DNA of 64,000 nt, taken from contig OX235270.1 of assembly GCA_944472135.2 (NCBI GenBank), positions 53,511,267 through 53,575,266 on the forward strand. The letters run 5' to 3'. The position numbers and the translations under genes were made by a program. This document shows positions 11,764 through 23,340 of the stretch, in pieces. How positions within the stretch are numbered: position 1 is the stretch's first letter; each line of letters starts with the position of its first letter. Origin of the DNA: Trichobilharzia regenti. Lineage: Eukaryota > Platyhelminthes > Trematoda > Strigeidida > Schistosomatidae. Under the pieces are notes generated by a model, which worked only from the letters and a program-made list of their open reading frames with translations, was not told the DNA's origin and searched no databases.

Positions 11764-13320
11764 TTTCAGCATATGGTGGGAGCTAATAATGGTGGCATTT
11801 TTCTCCGAGATTGTTTCACTTATGGTGTGTCTTCTCCCACCCGTTGCCTAGTATTACCTATCGCCGATGCTCTTTCCATCTCTTTCGCCTTTTGTCACCC
11901 ACCACTGTTCACGGTCCTTGCGGAGACTTTTCGTAAGTTTGCTTTTGTGCAGCTCACCGGAATAAGTCTTCTAGCATCTATCAGTTCGGATGAGGCAGTC
12001 GAAATCCAATGGTTTATACTCACCTTTGGATTTACTTTATTCACAGCTTTTACAGCTGTATCTATGGCTGCCTGAATATTCTTCCAAGCTTCTTCAGGGT
12101 GACCACAGCTGTCGAACTCAGATATGCGTTTAGCTAGTTCTTCCTCAAATAGGGATTTAGTTTCCTGATCGAGCTGTGGACGTGATGGTTTTACCGCCAG
12201 CTGTTTCCTACGTCCGTTCAGTCGTAAGCACACACGAGCCCGGACCAGTGCGTGATCGGTATCTACACACGTGTCCCAGAAAAAGCGACAATCTCCTACC
12301 AACCCACGCCAACGATAGCTTATTGCTATGTGGTCTATTTGTGTCCAGCGTTGGTTTGATGATGGGGGTCGCCAGGTTAAACAGTGTCTCTCCTTGTGTT
12401 TAAAGTTAGTGCTTACAAGAAACAAATGATTATCAGAGCAGAACTGTAGGAGACGGTCACCGTTGTCGGTTCGCTGGCACGGAACTCCATAAATGCCACC
12501 GACATCCTTCTCAGATTGACACAATTTCCCTACTTGAGCGTAAAAGTCACCAGCTAGAACGACTATGTCTGAGCGTTTAGCCTTTCGCACCAAACTAGAA
12601 AGCTTTTAGTAGAACTCATCCTTCGTTTCATCTGAACTGCAGTCAGTGGGGGCGTAGGCGGAGATTACGAAAAGGCATCGGCGAGTAGTGCAGTCTTTTC
12701 TCCTTCTTACTGATCCGTTCAGACGGACAGCACACATTCGGCTATCTACCGAGATCTAGTCAAGTAATGTCTTTTCTGCCCTAGTACTTAAAACTATCCC
12801 TACGCCAGCTAATCCTCGTGAACTGGCTGTGGCATCTCCTGACACCCTCAAGGTGAATTTTGCAGATTCATCCTGTTGGCCAGGTGGGGTTAGGTGAATA
12901 ACCACACTTGGGTCTTGTATGCGTGTTTCTGAAACACAACATACATCAATGGCTCGGGATGCCAGAGTCTTAGCTAGTGATGCTTGTTGTCCTATTTGGC
13001 AAAGTGTCCTAACATTAAGTGCTCCTATATGAAATTGGTGGCGTGGCTTTAGGAGGCTATCGGTGGTGGTTTTTTGGCTTCCGTCGTTTTTAGTGGACAC
13101 AGAGTGAAGAGGAAGTGAAGAGCCATCAAGTAGAGGAGTTGCATCAGTGGAAGGAAGGCAAGATAATAGAGATGAAGACAAAGATGAGTGAGGATTAGAG
13201 AGGTTTCGTGTGCATTTCGGATTGTGATGGAGTTTGTTACTTCCCGGCTGCCCACACCGTGGAAGTTGGTTGCGTGACCGCAGAGCCCAGGAGACAACTG
13301 CTTGAGGCCGGTCACACGTG
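11764..13320 (-). pseudogene. RTE (SR2-like) ORF, endonuclease half
   Basis: A single minus-strand frame from about 13181 to 11895 encodes an apurinic/apyrimidinic-type endonuclease, the nicking enzyme of RTE elements. It shows IGALNVRTLCQIGQ at the start, CCVSETRIQDP, then AYAPTDCSS, VVLAGDFYAQVG, QIDHIAISYRW and the terminal DTDHALVRA. It is interrupted by an in-frame TAG (12756-12758) and TAA (12606-12608). The frame continues towards KAKEMERAS, the linker that normally precedes the reverse transcriptase. Similarity then ends at about 11766 and no reverse transcriptase core follows. The region upstream to about 13450 is probably the 5' UTR. The element cannot be autonomous. Confidence 0.85.
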
Positions 13321-13657
13321 GCCTGTTTTTGTTTGTTCTTTATTGTTTGGTGTGTCTCAGTAACATATTAATCACTTCTGCCCTGTGACACGGCAGCAGG
13401 AAGCGCGGTCGTTGTTAATCCGGTCCCCGACCGTTCCGGTATGATATTTTGTGAGTTTGTTTGTGTCATAGTATTGGATTGGGTAGGTGCTTTTCGTCTA
13501 ACCGCTATTCAAACAACCTTTCTGGCATGGTAGGACCTCAAGAGATATAAGTCTCAGCCAGTATAGCTTGATTAGGTCATTGAGGGGTTCAAGCCCGACC
13601 ACCACATCAGGGTAGCAGCTTTCGGTTGGGTTTCGGTATCTAAAACCAAATAATAGT
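13321..13657 (-). other. Probable RTE 5' UTR and flank
   Basis: Sequence 5' of the RTE endonuclease frame on the minus strand, including a GC-richer block at 13380-13440. No coding homology. A GGGGTTCAAGCCCGACC stretch at about 13585-13601 resembles a pol III B box, but no A box or tRNA fold was found with it. Confidence 0.4.
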
Positions 13658-13740
13658 AAATCGTTTACTTGAGGTGTATACATTATTATTATTATTTCAG
13701 TATCTATAACTAAATAATATACACCTCAAGTAAACGATTT
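13658..13740. repeat. Perfect 23-bp inverted repeat with AT-rich loop
   Basis: 13658-13680 and 13718-13740 are exact reverse complements over 23 bp, including TTTACTTGAGGTGTATA. They are separated by 37 bp containing (ATT)n. The flanks of both arms also carry a direct repeat (GTATCTA then AACCAAATAAT, and GTATCTA then AACTAAATAAT). The structure could fold as a hairpin and may have arisen by template switching. Confidence 0.85.
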
Positions 13741-14330
13741 AACAGGTTGTGCCATATTTTGGCCCAAATGACAAACAAAGGATTAAGTTGTATAAATCAG
13801 TATTTATACATGATTTTAGATCGAATTTTCATTTGGCATTCGTATTAAATTCATACAGTAATCTCATATTTCCACCCGTGAATATCGCATTGTATGCTAC
13901 TAGTGTTCACGTGAATGCCTAGAAAAATATTGAAAACTTTGTAAACTGAATGGGGCTGAATTTAGTGTATTAGCCCCTGTGATGTTGGTTGGAGCGCAAC
14001 GGTAAACAGTGATATGGTACGTCGTAGACAAGAATTCGGACACTGTTAGAATATAATTCCATATTTGGTAAGTTCATCTGATATAATAAGCAGTTATGCA
14101 GTATTATTAAACAGATGACGTTTTGAGTAAAATGTATTATACATAATCGTCTTCTCAGTAACCACTGGTATAGTAACGCTATTTATTGAGATATTATGCG
14201 TGTTGTGATGAGCGTCATCCACTGTATTCCCGCTTATGTTAATCTCCAAAAACTATTGCTTGAAGTATGCAACTAAGGAATCTAAATTTTCTGCAAAGGA
14301 AGTGGAGCTCTATCAACACCTGAGGCTTCA
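13741..14330. other. No gene; short repeat fragment at 14096-14155
   Basis: Mostly unrecognised. The stretch at about 14096-14155 (GATGACGTTTTGAGTAAAAT, then CATAATC) is a diverged copy of the sequence bounding the 19257-25365 block, and may be the edge of a Penelope-like element. Confidence 0.45.
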
Positions 14331-14884
14331 CAATGCGTAAAATAATCCGCGGACACTAGACAAAATGACTCCACTGCTTTGCCTATTCTAGCCACTGTTC
14401 CTCAAGATGATGTTCATTTTGATTTTCTGTTTTTTTCTTCTTACATGATTTGCCCCATTCTGACGAAGCCAATTTCTTTAAGTATGTCGATTACTCAGTC
14501 TGATTGTTCCGAAATTATTAATTTTTTGTCAGCAATTAGTCGGTTGTTCTTGTCAAATTGTCTTAAGCTAAATCGCTCCAAATGTCAAGTTGTGGATTTT
14601 ACTTTCAGACACAAGGGCGATTTACATGAATTGAACCAATTCGTACCCATAACCCTAGTATTATAGATAGCACTGAATTTGAAACTAAATTGAATGTTAA
14701 GTACCTTAGATTGTGTATTTCCTCTGATCTTTCCTGGTCTCCCCATTTCATGTTGGTTTATAGAAAGATATTTTGTTTAACTTCCTACGTAAGGAAGAAA
14801 ATTAGATGCAATATTGTATACGTGCTGAAAATTCCCCATGAATCCAAAATACCGTTTGGAATAAAGCTATCAATTATAATATAG
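14331..14884 (+). mobile_element. CR1-like retrotransposon RT fragment, decayed
   Basis: Broken plus-strand frames give the segment after the catalytic core of a CR1-like reverse transcriptase. They show INFLSAISRLFLSNCLKLNR then SKCQVVDFTFRHKGDLHE at about 14517-14630, and NVKYLRLCISSDLSWSPH at about 14693-14745. The same order (LKLNPTKCNTVDFSLR, SYLGISFSSNLCWSSH) occurs in the younger element at 20500-20700. No catalytic YADD remains. Confidence 0.75.
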
Positions 14885-15379
14885 CAAAGACAGTGGTGTA
14901 TACGGAATAAGATAGTACCATCGGTTTCTCAGCAGATTCAAACAGAGCAATTTCGAAGTACATGCAAGGTGTAGTGGTGTCTGTTAATAAGCACATGGGG
15001 TTGTGTTGATGGACAGAAAATACTAAATTATAAAGATGGAATCTATTTTAAACGACCTGTTGATGTTTAAGGTTGAAAACTGTAAAAGTATAAGACTCAT
15101 TTAATTTAAAAGGGCATTACAAACATTGAGAGAGTTCCTAAAAAGGAATACATTGACAAAAATACTTGAAATGATTCAAGACTTCGAGGGTCTTATTTAC
15201 CTTGCATCATGTGTGGCCTGCAGAAACACACAAATGACATGTACTCTTGAGAACTATACTTCCTATGGTCGGTTCACCTAAGCACAAAGTTGCTTGTTAG
15301 CTTTCAGAGGATATGAAACGTGTTTGTCTACGACTAGCTTTGTGCACTGTGAAAGATTCATCCCATTTCTCTGAAAACC
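14885..15379. other. No recognised feature
   Basis: Unassigned sequence between two retroelement remnants. It may be the heavily decayed 5' part of the Penelope-like element that follows. Confidence 0.4.
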
Positions 15380-16723
15380 TGAATCACACGAACATTTCCA
15401 ACAGGTTATATTTTTCCATTTGATGTAACCTCTTTGTCCACAAGGATCCCTATATTGTGAAACTGTCGATATTATTTGTAAGTATTTTGGTCTCTCTCTC
15501 TTCTAATACCGGAATTTAAACGCTTTCTACCAATGTGTACCATGGATGTGCAATCTCAGTTTGACACTACACTTTACCATCAAACAGGTGGTGTAACTGT
15601 AGGTAATCCATTAACCCCCGTATTAGCAGCCATCTTGTGTAACCTTCATAGAGCAAAGCTGAAGCGTGCAACAGATGAAACAACTTTTTGCTGTCGATAT
15701 TTCTGATGTATGAGAGTCATGCATCCCACTTTTCACTTAATCAGTGGTGCATATAAATATCTTGACATCACTATGGCAGATGAAAGTAATGGTAAGCTTC
15801 ATTTTCTTGACATCTGCATTCAACGCTTGGAAGATGGTGGTTTACTCACCAAAAGCCTACGTGAAATGAGCAATACTTAAATTTCGGTTTTCGTCAAATT
15901 AGCTTTAAGCGAAAAATAGTGAAATTCTGTTTTACAGAGACAGGAAAATGCGCTCTACTGAAATATTTGAGGAGTAGTTCCTAACTCTTGAGGAAATGAT
16001 AAAAACTAATGGGTAACCTCATAAATTCATTAGCAAACACGGGAGATGTTATAAGAGAGAACAGAAGTTGACGTTTACGCAAAGGATGGTGTACGCAAAC
16101 CCCAACTCCTATAGTATTTGTTCTAGTTAGATGAAAAGGAAGTCAAAACCCCAGGATTATCGTCCTAAATAGGATATATACTTCGACATCAGAATCATAG
16201 TGCGACAATGATTGCTTGGTTAGTTAGGGATCGTGCACGAACGGCCAGATGTAGCACGACAGTATGCCAAATGGTTTCGATGCTTGACCGCCAATCTTCA
16301 GCTTATTGAGTTGACGTAATCAGTGTGTTTAATGAAGAATGTTGTTGGCTAGCAATTTCGGAGAATTGTTTACCACTAGAATTTGAATATTTAGATGCGA
16401 AATAAATCACACGGGAAAGAGTGCCTAATTCCATACAACTAGATTTCAAAGGTGAAAATACTTCAGGAATAGTCGACAAAAGACTGAATATTTAACTAGC
16501 CCAAACCTATTCTGAAGATAAGTTGATTCCCGTTTATCGCTCAACAAGCTTTTTGGTACATTCAAAGGGCGACAGATACAATTCTTATTGTATATTCAGA
16601 TTTATACGTATCGATGGTAGAAGATACAATGGGAGAACAGAAAGAAGAGTATGTATACCCTTCGATTTCCTGAACATGTTCCAAAAAGCCTATATCTCAA
16701 GCAAGAAAACCTGTGGTGATTGA
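15380..16723 (+). mobile_element. Penelope-like element remnant (RT plus GIY-YIG)
   Basis: Frames broken by many indels carry the Penelope reverse transcriptase signature. There is a VDIICKYFGL segment at about 15460-15490, TMDVQSQFDTTLYHQTGG near 15540-15590, then NPLTPVLAAILCN, and a DESNGKLHFLDICIQRLEDG segment at about 15780-15837. A degenerate GIY-YIG region is visible near 16570-16650 (CDRYN-like start, GRRYNGRTERR). The order RT then GIY-YIG matches the copy at 6301-7816, but this one is older and belongs to a different subfamily. Confidence 0.75.
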
Positions 16724-16778
16724 GAATTTCTATTATTGTGTTGTTTAAATGCGTACTGTTGATGTTAATATTTATTAT

Positions 16779-16957
16779 TTCAGGTTAAACCGCGGATTGA
16801 TATCAGTTAGAGAGCCACTGAAAACCAGATGGTACTGGCCAGTTGTTTCATTCTAGTTTGGGAATCATCGGCAGTACGCTCCCACTGGGTTTCGAACCCA
16901 GGACCTTCCAGTTATAAGGAAAGCTCGTATATCATTCGGCCACTACGACGCGATTCA
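16779..16957 (-). repeat. Sm-alpha-like tRNA-derived SINE, near full length
   Basis: Read on the minus strand, the element starts near 16957 with a tRNA-like head. It has GTGGCCGAATGATATACGAG as a probable A box region, then GGGTTCGAAACCC (16892-16904), which holds a pol III B box. The body ATGATTCCCAAACTAG to CTGATATCAATCCGCGG follows and ends near 16779. The same body recurs at 1757, 17190 and 40063. Such SINEs are transcribed by RNA polymerase III and depend on LINE machinery. Confidence 0.75.
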
Positions 16958-17189
16958 ATGGCTCATGAATTCTATTATCTAACAATTCGTGATGTTAGCG
17001 CTACCACTAACCAATGTCATCGGTGGGACTGCATCCTCACTCCCAACTGGATGGACCCCACTGGTCATGACTTCTCACTCGAACTCCAGGTAACTCCTTC
17101 CTGTAGCCAATCACTAGAGAGAATCAGATTCATTTTCAAGAATTGGTTTGTAGGGATTCTATTTGTTCAGGTTCGACCACGGATTGACA

Positions 17190-17295
17190 GCAGATGCCTA
17201 CTGCCGATGAATTCCAAACTAGGAAGAAACAGCTGTCCAATACCCCTTGGTTTTCGGTGGTTCTCTAACTGATATCAATTCGTGATATCACCTGA
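17190..17295 (+). repeat. Sm-alpha-like SINE, truncated body
   Basis: The plus strand carries TGCCGATGAATTCCAAACTAG through CTCTAACTGATATCAATTCG, the 3' body of the SINE at 16779-16957 in opposite orientation. No tRNA-like head. The two copies lie about 230 bp apart as an inverted pair. Confidence 0.7.
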
Positions 17296-18214
17296 AATAA
17301 TGAGTATTAAACAACCAATTCTAGAAAAACATTTATTATATAAATAACAAATGATTCTGTCAAATACAAAACTACTAAATTGTGCCCTTTCTGTGTTGTT
17401 GTTTGATTTACTGGGATTCAGTCACTGCGAAATACAATTACAAAAAACTAATACAAATCACTCTCAGTCGTGCTACTGCCAGGAACCTTGTTGTTACAGG
17501 TCATGTGTTGGACAACTTGAAATTCTAATTAAAGAATGTATTACAGTCCTCCTGGAGTTTTCCAAAGTGAGCGCTTGAAACCGGATTTATGTGCCTTGAA
17601 AGAATCAGTTATCAGTCTTTTCTTGCCTTGGTAGATTAGTGTCTTTGCTGTCTCTTTTGTCTGACTTCATAGTCTTCGGCTTCAACCTCTTCCCCCAGTG
17701 CTATAATGTAATTTTGATATCTTTTGTTTTTATGACTTGAGTTGGACTCAGTCCGTTGTTACGGAAATTATGAATTACTTATTATGTTATACACATCCCA
17801 TCTTTAGTACGCAACTCCCTACCCGTTGTATCCAAGATTCTATAATTTTTAACGGTTTCGCTTGTCATATAAGTGTAATTTTTGAGCACTGTTTACTAAT
17901 TTTAGGATTACCTCTTGATTGACGTCCTGCAGCCTTTGCACGTAATTTAAAACTACTCTGTACACCTGCATGCAGCTGATGAGACACTGTCGTTTTTGCT
18001 TCACTCAGCTTCATAAAGTGAATTAAGTGCATGAAGACTAGTTTGCATACAATGTTTATAGAAGACGGTTTGTAATTTTACCTTCACCGGTTGGTATCCT
18101 CCTATAAACACTTATTCTTTGTTTTCTATTCTTGAGACGGTCCCGAATGGGGTCTCTTGTAACTTTATTAATTCTAGGAAAACTTCGAAAAATCAAAAGA
18201 CCCAAATGAAAAGC
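17296..18214. other. No recognised feature
   Basis: Short open frames of 60-75 codons only, none with a known motif. It may contain 5' parts of the Gypsy element that follows, but nothing diagnostic is visible. Confidence 0.4.
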
Positions 18215-19257
18215 CCTATATGTATATGGCACTACTGGAATGCAAGCGTCAGACGAGTAGACTGGTTAAGCAGGAATTACCTGCCATGAAAACATGGTGC
18301 TCCTCGGTTGAAAGTCTACTGCTCTCAATGCATTGAAGAGTGTGGACTGCGCATCGACAAAACAAAATCTCAAATAGCCAGACAGAGTGTTATCCTGTTG
18401 GGTCATTAAGTAGTTAACAGTGAGATAAAACCGCTTCCGGAGAAAATCTTGTCGATAAAGACCATTGCGACCTCGAATTCCAAGAGGAAGCTAAAGCAGT
18501 TTCAGGGGAGAGCAGCGTTTTATAGTCGGTTTGTGAAGAACTTTAGTGAGATAGCAGCCTGTACAGGCTGTTGGTTGAGTCGAAAGATTCGCGGAAGATA
18601 TTCGACAGCATTAAACGGCTTTTAGGTCGTCAGAAAATGACGCTAAAACTGCCTTTACCAGGAAAACAGTTCATAATGTGTACAGATGCCAGTGATTAAG
18701 ACATAAGCGCAGTACTTATAGGGGTTGTCGAATACGCCAGTTGTGTTTTAACACAGAACGGAAGTGTTCAACGATAGAGAAGGAATGTTTGGCTATAGTA
18801 TGGGTGGTAGGCAAATGGAATCCGTATCTACTCTGCCAACGGCTCCACATCGAAACTGATCACAAGCAGCTACAGTTTCTGAAGGCAGCCAGAGACTCAC
18901 GTGGGAAATTGTTGCGCCTGCAGTAGTATGAATTCACGATCTCACACGTCCATGGCTAAGAAAATTTTTGGCAGACTTTTTATCTAGACCGGAAGACGAA
19001 TCTGCGTTACAGGAGATTGTTTTCAGAGTGCATGCATTGGAACAAGACCCATTATTACTTGCCTGCAGTCGGAAATCAGATACTAATCTGAATACAAAAA
19101 TACAGGTGATCAATAATGGAACAGAAATGAATCAATGTACCGCTAGTAACGATCTGACTACTCTTGTCAGATAGAAAGATAAATTACGAGTGAATGCCTA
19201 TGGAACTCTGAATTGGCGAGAGAACGATGGAAGTTGGTTGGCGGTAATACCTCAGTT
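18215..19257 (+). mobile_element. Gypsy (Ty3-type) pol fragment: RT thumb and RNase H, decayed
   Basis: Broken frames give the end of a Gypsy reverse transcriptase: CGLRIDKTKSQIAR at about 18340, a LLGH then VVNSEIKPLPEKI segment at 18400-18450, and FQGRAAFYSRFVKNFSEIAA at about 18500-18550. RNase H follows: STIEKECLAIVWVVGKWNPY and ETDHKQLQFLKAA at 18770-18890. Next comes ADFLSRPED at about 18973-18998, the standard end of the Gypsy RNase H domain, then the tether towards integrase. Several stops and frameshifts are present. The similarity ends at 19257, where an inverted-repeat sequence begins, so the element was cut there. Confidence 0.82.
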
Positions 19258-19327
19258 CCATTATGCGTAAAATTTATTTTAATAAAGTCTCAGCGCTATA
19301 CAGTAATATTTACTGATGACGTTTCGA
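19257..19327 (+). repeat. About 70-bp repeat, left member of an inverted pair
   Basis: It includes TTACTGATGACGTTTCGAGC and matches the reverse complement of 25292-25365 with few differences. A weaker third copy is at 14096-14155. The pair brackets a block with two CR1-like elements. It may be a terminal part of a Penelope-like or other element. Confidence 0.7.
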
Positions 19328-19776
19328 GCACAATTTATTGCTCATAATCATATTGTTATGTACTCGTCGCCAAATTATTGTCATGGACTGGTCGAGAAAC
19401 TAATAGTCCGGACGCAAGAAGGTGGAAATCAGAAGACCACTAGGTTTGCGATGATACTTCTATTTTCCAAACACAAGGAGAATGCAAAGTGGTATCACAC
19501 CAAAGTAGAAGTAAGTGTAAGTCACACAAATTGTGAGAACGAAAATATATATATAGCAAAATATAGCAGACATGTCAACAACCACCATATATGTATATAT
19601 GTCACTAAGCAACGGACTGTCAACAAACACTCATATTATATATAATATAAGGGGAATATACATTGTTAAAGGAGACAGGTTCATACAAGTGAAATGGTCA
19701 CAGACTAAGCGAGCAAACAGAAAGAGAGACCAACATACACACACACACATAAATATATATATGTGGATACATATAA
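19328..19776. other. Unassigned, with CA/TA/AAT simple repeats
   Basis: No coding homology. Contains (CA)n at 19735-19750, a short TA tract, and (AAT)n abutting the CR1 3' end at 19777. Confidence 0.5.
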
Positions 19777-22700
19777 TAATAATAATAATCACTTTATTCC
19801 ACAACAATAAAAATTTATAGCATGGAATTTTCAGCGTTTCTTTTACATATTGCAATGGTTTAGCTCTGTTTATAATTATATAAATGTATAAAATGTTAAA
19901 ATATTGATAGTTAATAGGAAAAAACAAAAAGAAACCCAACAAAATCACACCATTTCTAGATCATAGTGAATAATAAATAAATAATATAACGAATAACACA
20001 TGCATAATAATATGCATCATTACATTTTATAGTTTAGTTATTGATTCAAAAGTTGCAAAAGTTCTTTTCTGATATTTGTCTCTTCACACAATACTCGTGC
20101 CAAATATGGCACGGTCGAATTTTTATATTTTGTAGTACGAGCATAAATATTTATAAAATTTCTTCTGGTCTTACCCGAAGAGATACAAGGAAACAATTGT
20201 GAATAAAGAGGATGTTCACTATCAGATAAGATAACTTTAGCTAAGTGTTTACAAGAATTCATATGCCTATTGACAACAGTGTCATTTAGTTGAGTCAAAG
20301 GGATAGCACTGACCCTACTTGCAGCCCTCAATGTTCTTCGTAGTATTATATGGTCTTTCTTGAGTAGCCCAGAGAAGAATAATGGAGAACAATAAAGAAT
20401 GATGGGCAAAACACATGAATTAATAAATTGTATGATAAGAGATTGGGTTATACCTGAGTGTCTCAACTTCTTTATGTAATAAGTCAGACGGAAAACTTTC
20501 TTAGAAAGTATAAGAATATGAGACGACCAGCAAAGGTTTGAAGAGAAACTAATGCCAAGATAAGAAACACTTCACTTACTCTCTATCATGGTACCATCAA
20601 TATTACAACAATCATGAGACTGAATCAATCCATGCGTGTCTTTTTCACTTCTCAAGCTGAAATCAACAGTGTTACATTTAGTTGGATTTAGTTTAAGACC
20701 ATTTGAGCCAGACCAATCCTTTACTTCAGCTAAGAAGCCATTCATATGGGAACAATCCGATGTGTAAACTACAGGGACAGAAACGGTCAGATCATCGGCA
20801 TACCTAATGAAGTTAACTTTGGGTGAGTTCGGAAGGTCATGCAAAAAGAAAGAGAAAAGAAATGGAGAAAGTACTGCACCTTGAGGCACACCACTTTCAG
20901 TTAGCTGAGAAGTGGAGCGCTTTCCAGCCAAAACAGTATGCTGTTTCCTATCCTTAAAATAAGAAGACAGCCATCTAGTTGCCCAGGACTCTGTTTGAGC
21001 TGAAATCATTGTTCCTAATAAAAGTGTCCTAGGAACAGAGTCGAAAGCTGCAGTATAGTCTAAAAAAGCTGTTCGAACGAACTTAGCACCCTTATCAAGG
21101 CAGGAAACAATATTGTGGTGTAGTACAATGGCTGCATCTAATGTACTTCTTCCACACTTATAAGCAAACTGCTTAGGGTCACTAAAAGCTTTTAAAGAAG
21201 GTTTAAGAATATTTAAAAGAAGTTTCTCCATAGTTTTCAAAAAAGGAGATGTTATAGCTACCGGTCTAAACTTTATACCTGCTCCAGAAGATGATTTCTG
21301 TACAGGTACAACCTTGATTTCTTTCCAGTCAGCAGGTACCGTTTCCCTGTTAAATGATGCGTTAAAGATTTGAGTCAGAGGATGACACAAGATGTCTGCA
21401 CACTTTTGAAGAAGAATGCTTGGTACACCATCTGGACCAAGGCTATGTGTTGGATTTAATGATTTCAAACATAATAGTACATCCTTTTCTTTAAAACCCG
21501 GAAAATGACCATTTTCTTGACTAGGTACATCAGGTACAACCATATTAGTTTGTTTCTTGATAAATGATTTGTTTAAAGCATTAACATCAGAATAAGCATC
21601 AACAGACATTTGTTTTTTACTTGTAAGTTTATTGAAAAGTTTCCAAATGTTTGAAGGATTTTTACATGATAAAAATTTTTCATTATATAGTCTGTTCAAC
21701 CTTTCTATTTCAATTTTTATATGGGTGTTTATTTTACGGACACCGGTATTATCACAATTCTTATACAACTTCTCTTTTTGTCTTCTAAGTTTTTTCAGTT
21801 GCACAGAAGAGATTCTGTCAAATCTCGAAAACAGTGTTTCATATGGACAGCAAATTTCCAAACAAAACTTCAGATAATCGGTTATATTAGAGACAGTAGC
21901 ATCCAACTTATCTTCAGTAAATAGTTCCCAGTTGGTATCATGCAACATGCTTCTTAATGCTAGAATGTTGTCATGGGAATATGAACGTTCATGTATCTTC
22001 TTTGTTAAATGACTAAACAATGTTCGTTGTGACTTGCCGTACACTTTCGGTAAAATACGAATAATGCAGTGGTCAGAATTTAACAAAGGAGCTCTCCTTC
22101 GGGTTTCATATACATCACGGTCATTTATGAAAACCAGGTCTAGTGATTTGTCCAGACGTGTATTAAACTTGACTAGATTCTCATGACCAAGTGAAGTAAG
22201 AAAGCTGTGATCACATAAATTAAAATCACCACAGACTATAGACAACGAATTTCCGAATGCAGGAGCAGCGAATTCAGTAAACTCATCTGCAAACATAACT
22301 ATATTAGAAAGGCTACAATTGGGTGTTATGTAAATATTTGTTATGTATATATAAGAATATTTACTTAAGTGTTTTGGGCGACACCTGACGGTTATGCAAT
22401 CTATATTGTCATTAGAATAATTGAAGCAAACGTGATTTGATGTAGACCAACTTGTGTTTATAAATGTGGCTACCCCTCCTCCATATTTTTTCTTGGAACT
22501 ATTTCTATCTTGGCGAAAAACTTTATATCCATTTATTGAAACTAGATTATCATCATAATGCTGGTGCAGCCAAGTCTCTTGTATTGCTAAAACTCCAGCA
22601 TTTCGATAAACATTGGAATACATTAGGGATTGGAGATAATCCATTTTGTTGGACAGGGATCTACAATTAGTGCTAACGAGTTCAGGAACAGACATTTGAT

Positions 22701-22790
22701 TAATTTGCGTACGTTTCAGCGCACGATGCCAGCCACAGTGATGCTTTTTTCTCAATTTTTGTGGATGTCACAACGCGGTAGGTTGTAATG
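19777..22790 (-). mobile_element. CR1-like (SR1-type) non-LTR retrotransposon, nearly intact ORF2
   Basis: A minus-strand element. Its 3' end (plus coordinates near 19777) has AATAAAGTG followed by an (ATT)n tail, as is usual for CR1-like elements. ORF2 spans 22755-20038 in one frame with a single stop. Upstream sequence to about 23080, with a 61-codon frame at 22855-23040, may be the end of ORF1 or the linker, but this is not certain. An in-frame TGA sits five codons before 22755. The low mutation load suggests a fairly recent insertion compared with the CR1 fragments at 14331 and 27838. Confidence 0.88.
20038..22755 (-). pseudogene. CR1-like ORF2: endonuclease and reverse transcriptase, one stop
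   Basis: About 905 codons in one frame, interrupted only by TGA at 20572-20574. The N-terminal endonuclease has STNCRSLSNKMDYLQ, AIQETWLHQHY, VCGDFNLCDH and a final SDHCIIRI. The reverse transcriptase follows: GPDGVPSILLQ, FLDYTAAFDSVP with the first catalytic Asp, SGVPQGAVLSPFLF, and RYADDLTVSV with the catalytic YADD. The region after the stop holds the RT connector (INSCVLPIILYCSPLFFSGL) and the C-terminus. The protein nicks target DNA and reverse-transcribes the element's RNA at the nick. The element is inactive unless the TGA is read through or is a sequence error. No Met is certain: position 22755 is TTG, and conserved sequence begins about 25 residues in. Confidence 0.88.
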
Positions 22791-23197
22791 ATTTTAAAAA
22801 TGCGCGATTATATATAATACGATTAGGACACATTATTGATAAATTAAAACAAAATTAAAAGAGCAAACCAAAGCAATTTTGCAAAGTGATGTAAGGTGGA
22901 ATTTTTGGTAGCCCTATCCAATATCCAATATCGTTTTTACGAGCTAGTATAAACCAATTTGATTTCTTTGTGCTCGCTTCTTGATTGTGAGGTATAGGTT
23001 CTTGATCTTCGGTAAACTTCTGCGTAGCTTGTCCCGCCACTCGACTGTCGTAGCTTTGGTTGACTCCAAAGGGAGTAGTGCTGGGATTAATTATATGTGG
23101 TTTGTAGTATGAGGTATGTTAAGACTGTTACTACTGTGATTGGAGTTGATCCTTTCGCCAGTTAGTCCTTCGGTATTGTCGACAAGAGAAAAGAGAT

Positions 23198-23250
23198 AGT
23201 AATAATAATAATAATAGTAATAATAATAATAATAGTAATAATAATAATAG
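23198..23250. repeat. (TAA)n microsatellite, interrupted by TAG
   Basis: AATAATAATAATAATAG units repeated. Probably the 3' tail of a minus-strand CR1-like element or an expansion from the tail at 23341. Confidence 0.9.
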
Positions 23251-23340
23251 ATATAATTAGTGAAGCTATTCAGACTAAGAGACAGAAACGAAAATAGGAA
23301 ACGTAACAACAGTCAGCTCATGAAGTTTGAAGAATAATAT

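Noticed and set aside
16829..17272. 147-codon plus-strand ORF
   Set aside because: It reads antisense through a SINE and into the next SINE copy; no known domain.
22855..23040. 61-codon minus-strand ORF upstream of the CR1-like ORF2
   Set aside because: It could be the end of ORF1, but it is too short and without a motif, so it is only mentioned with the element.
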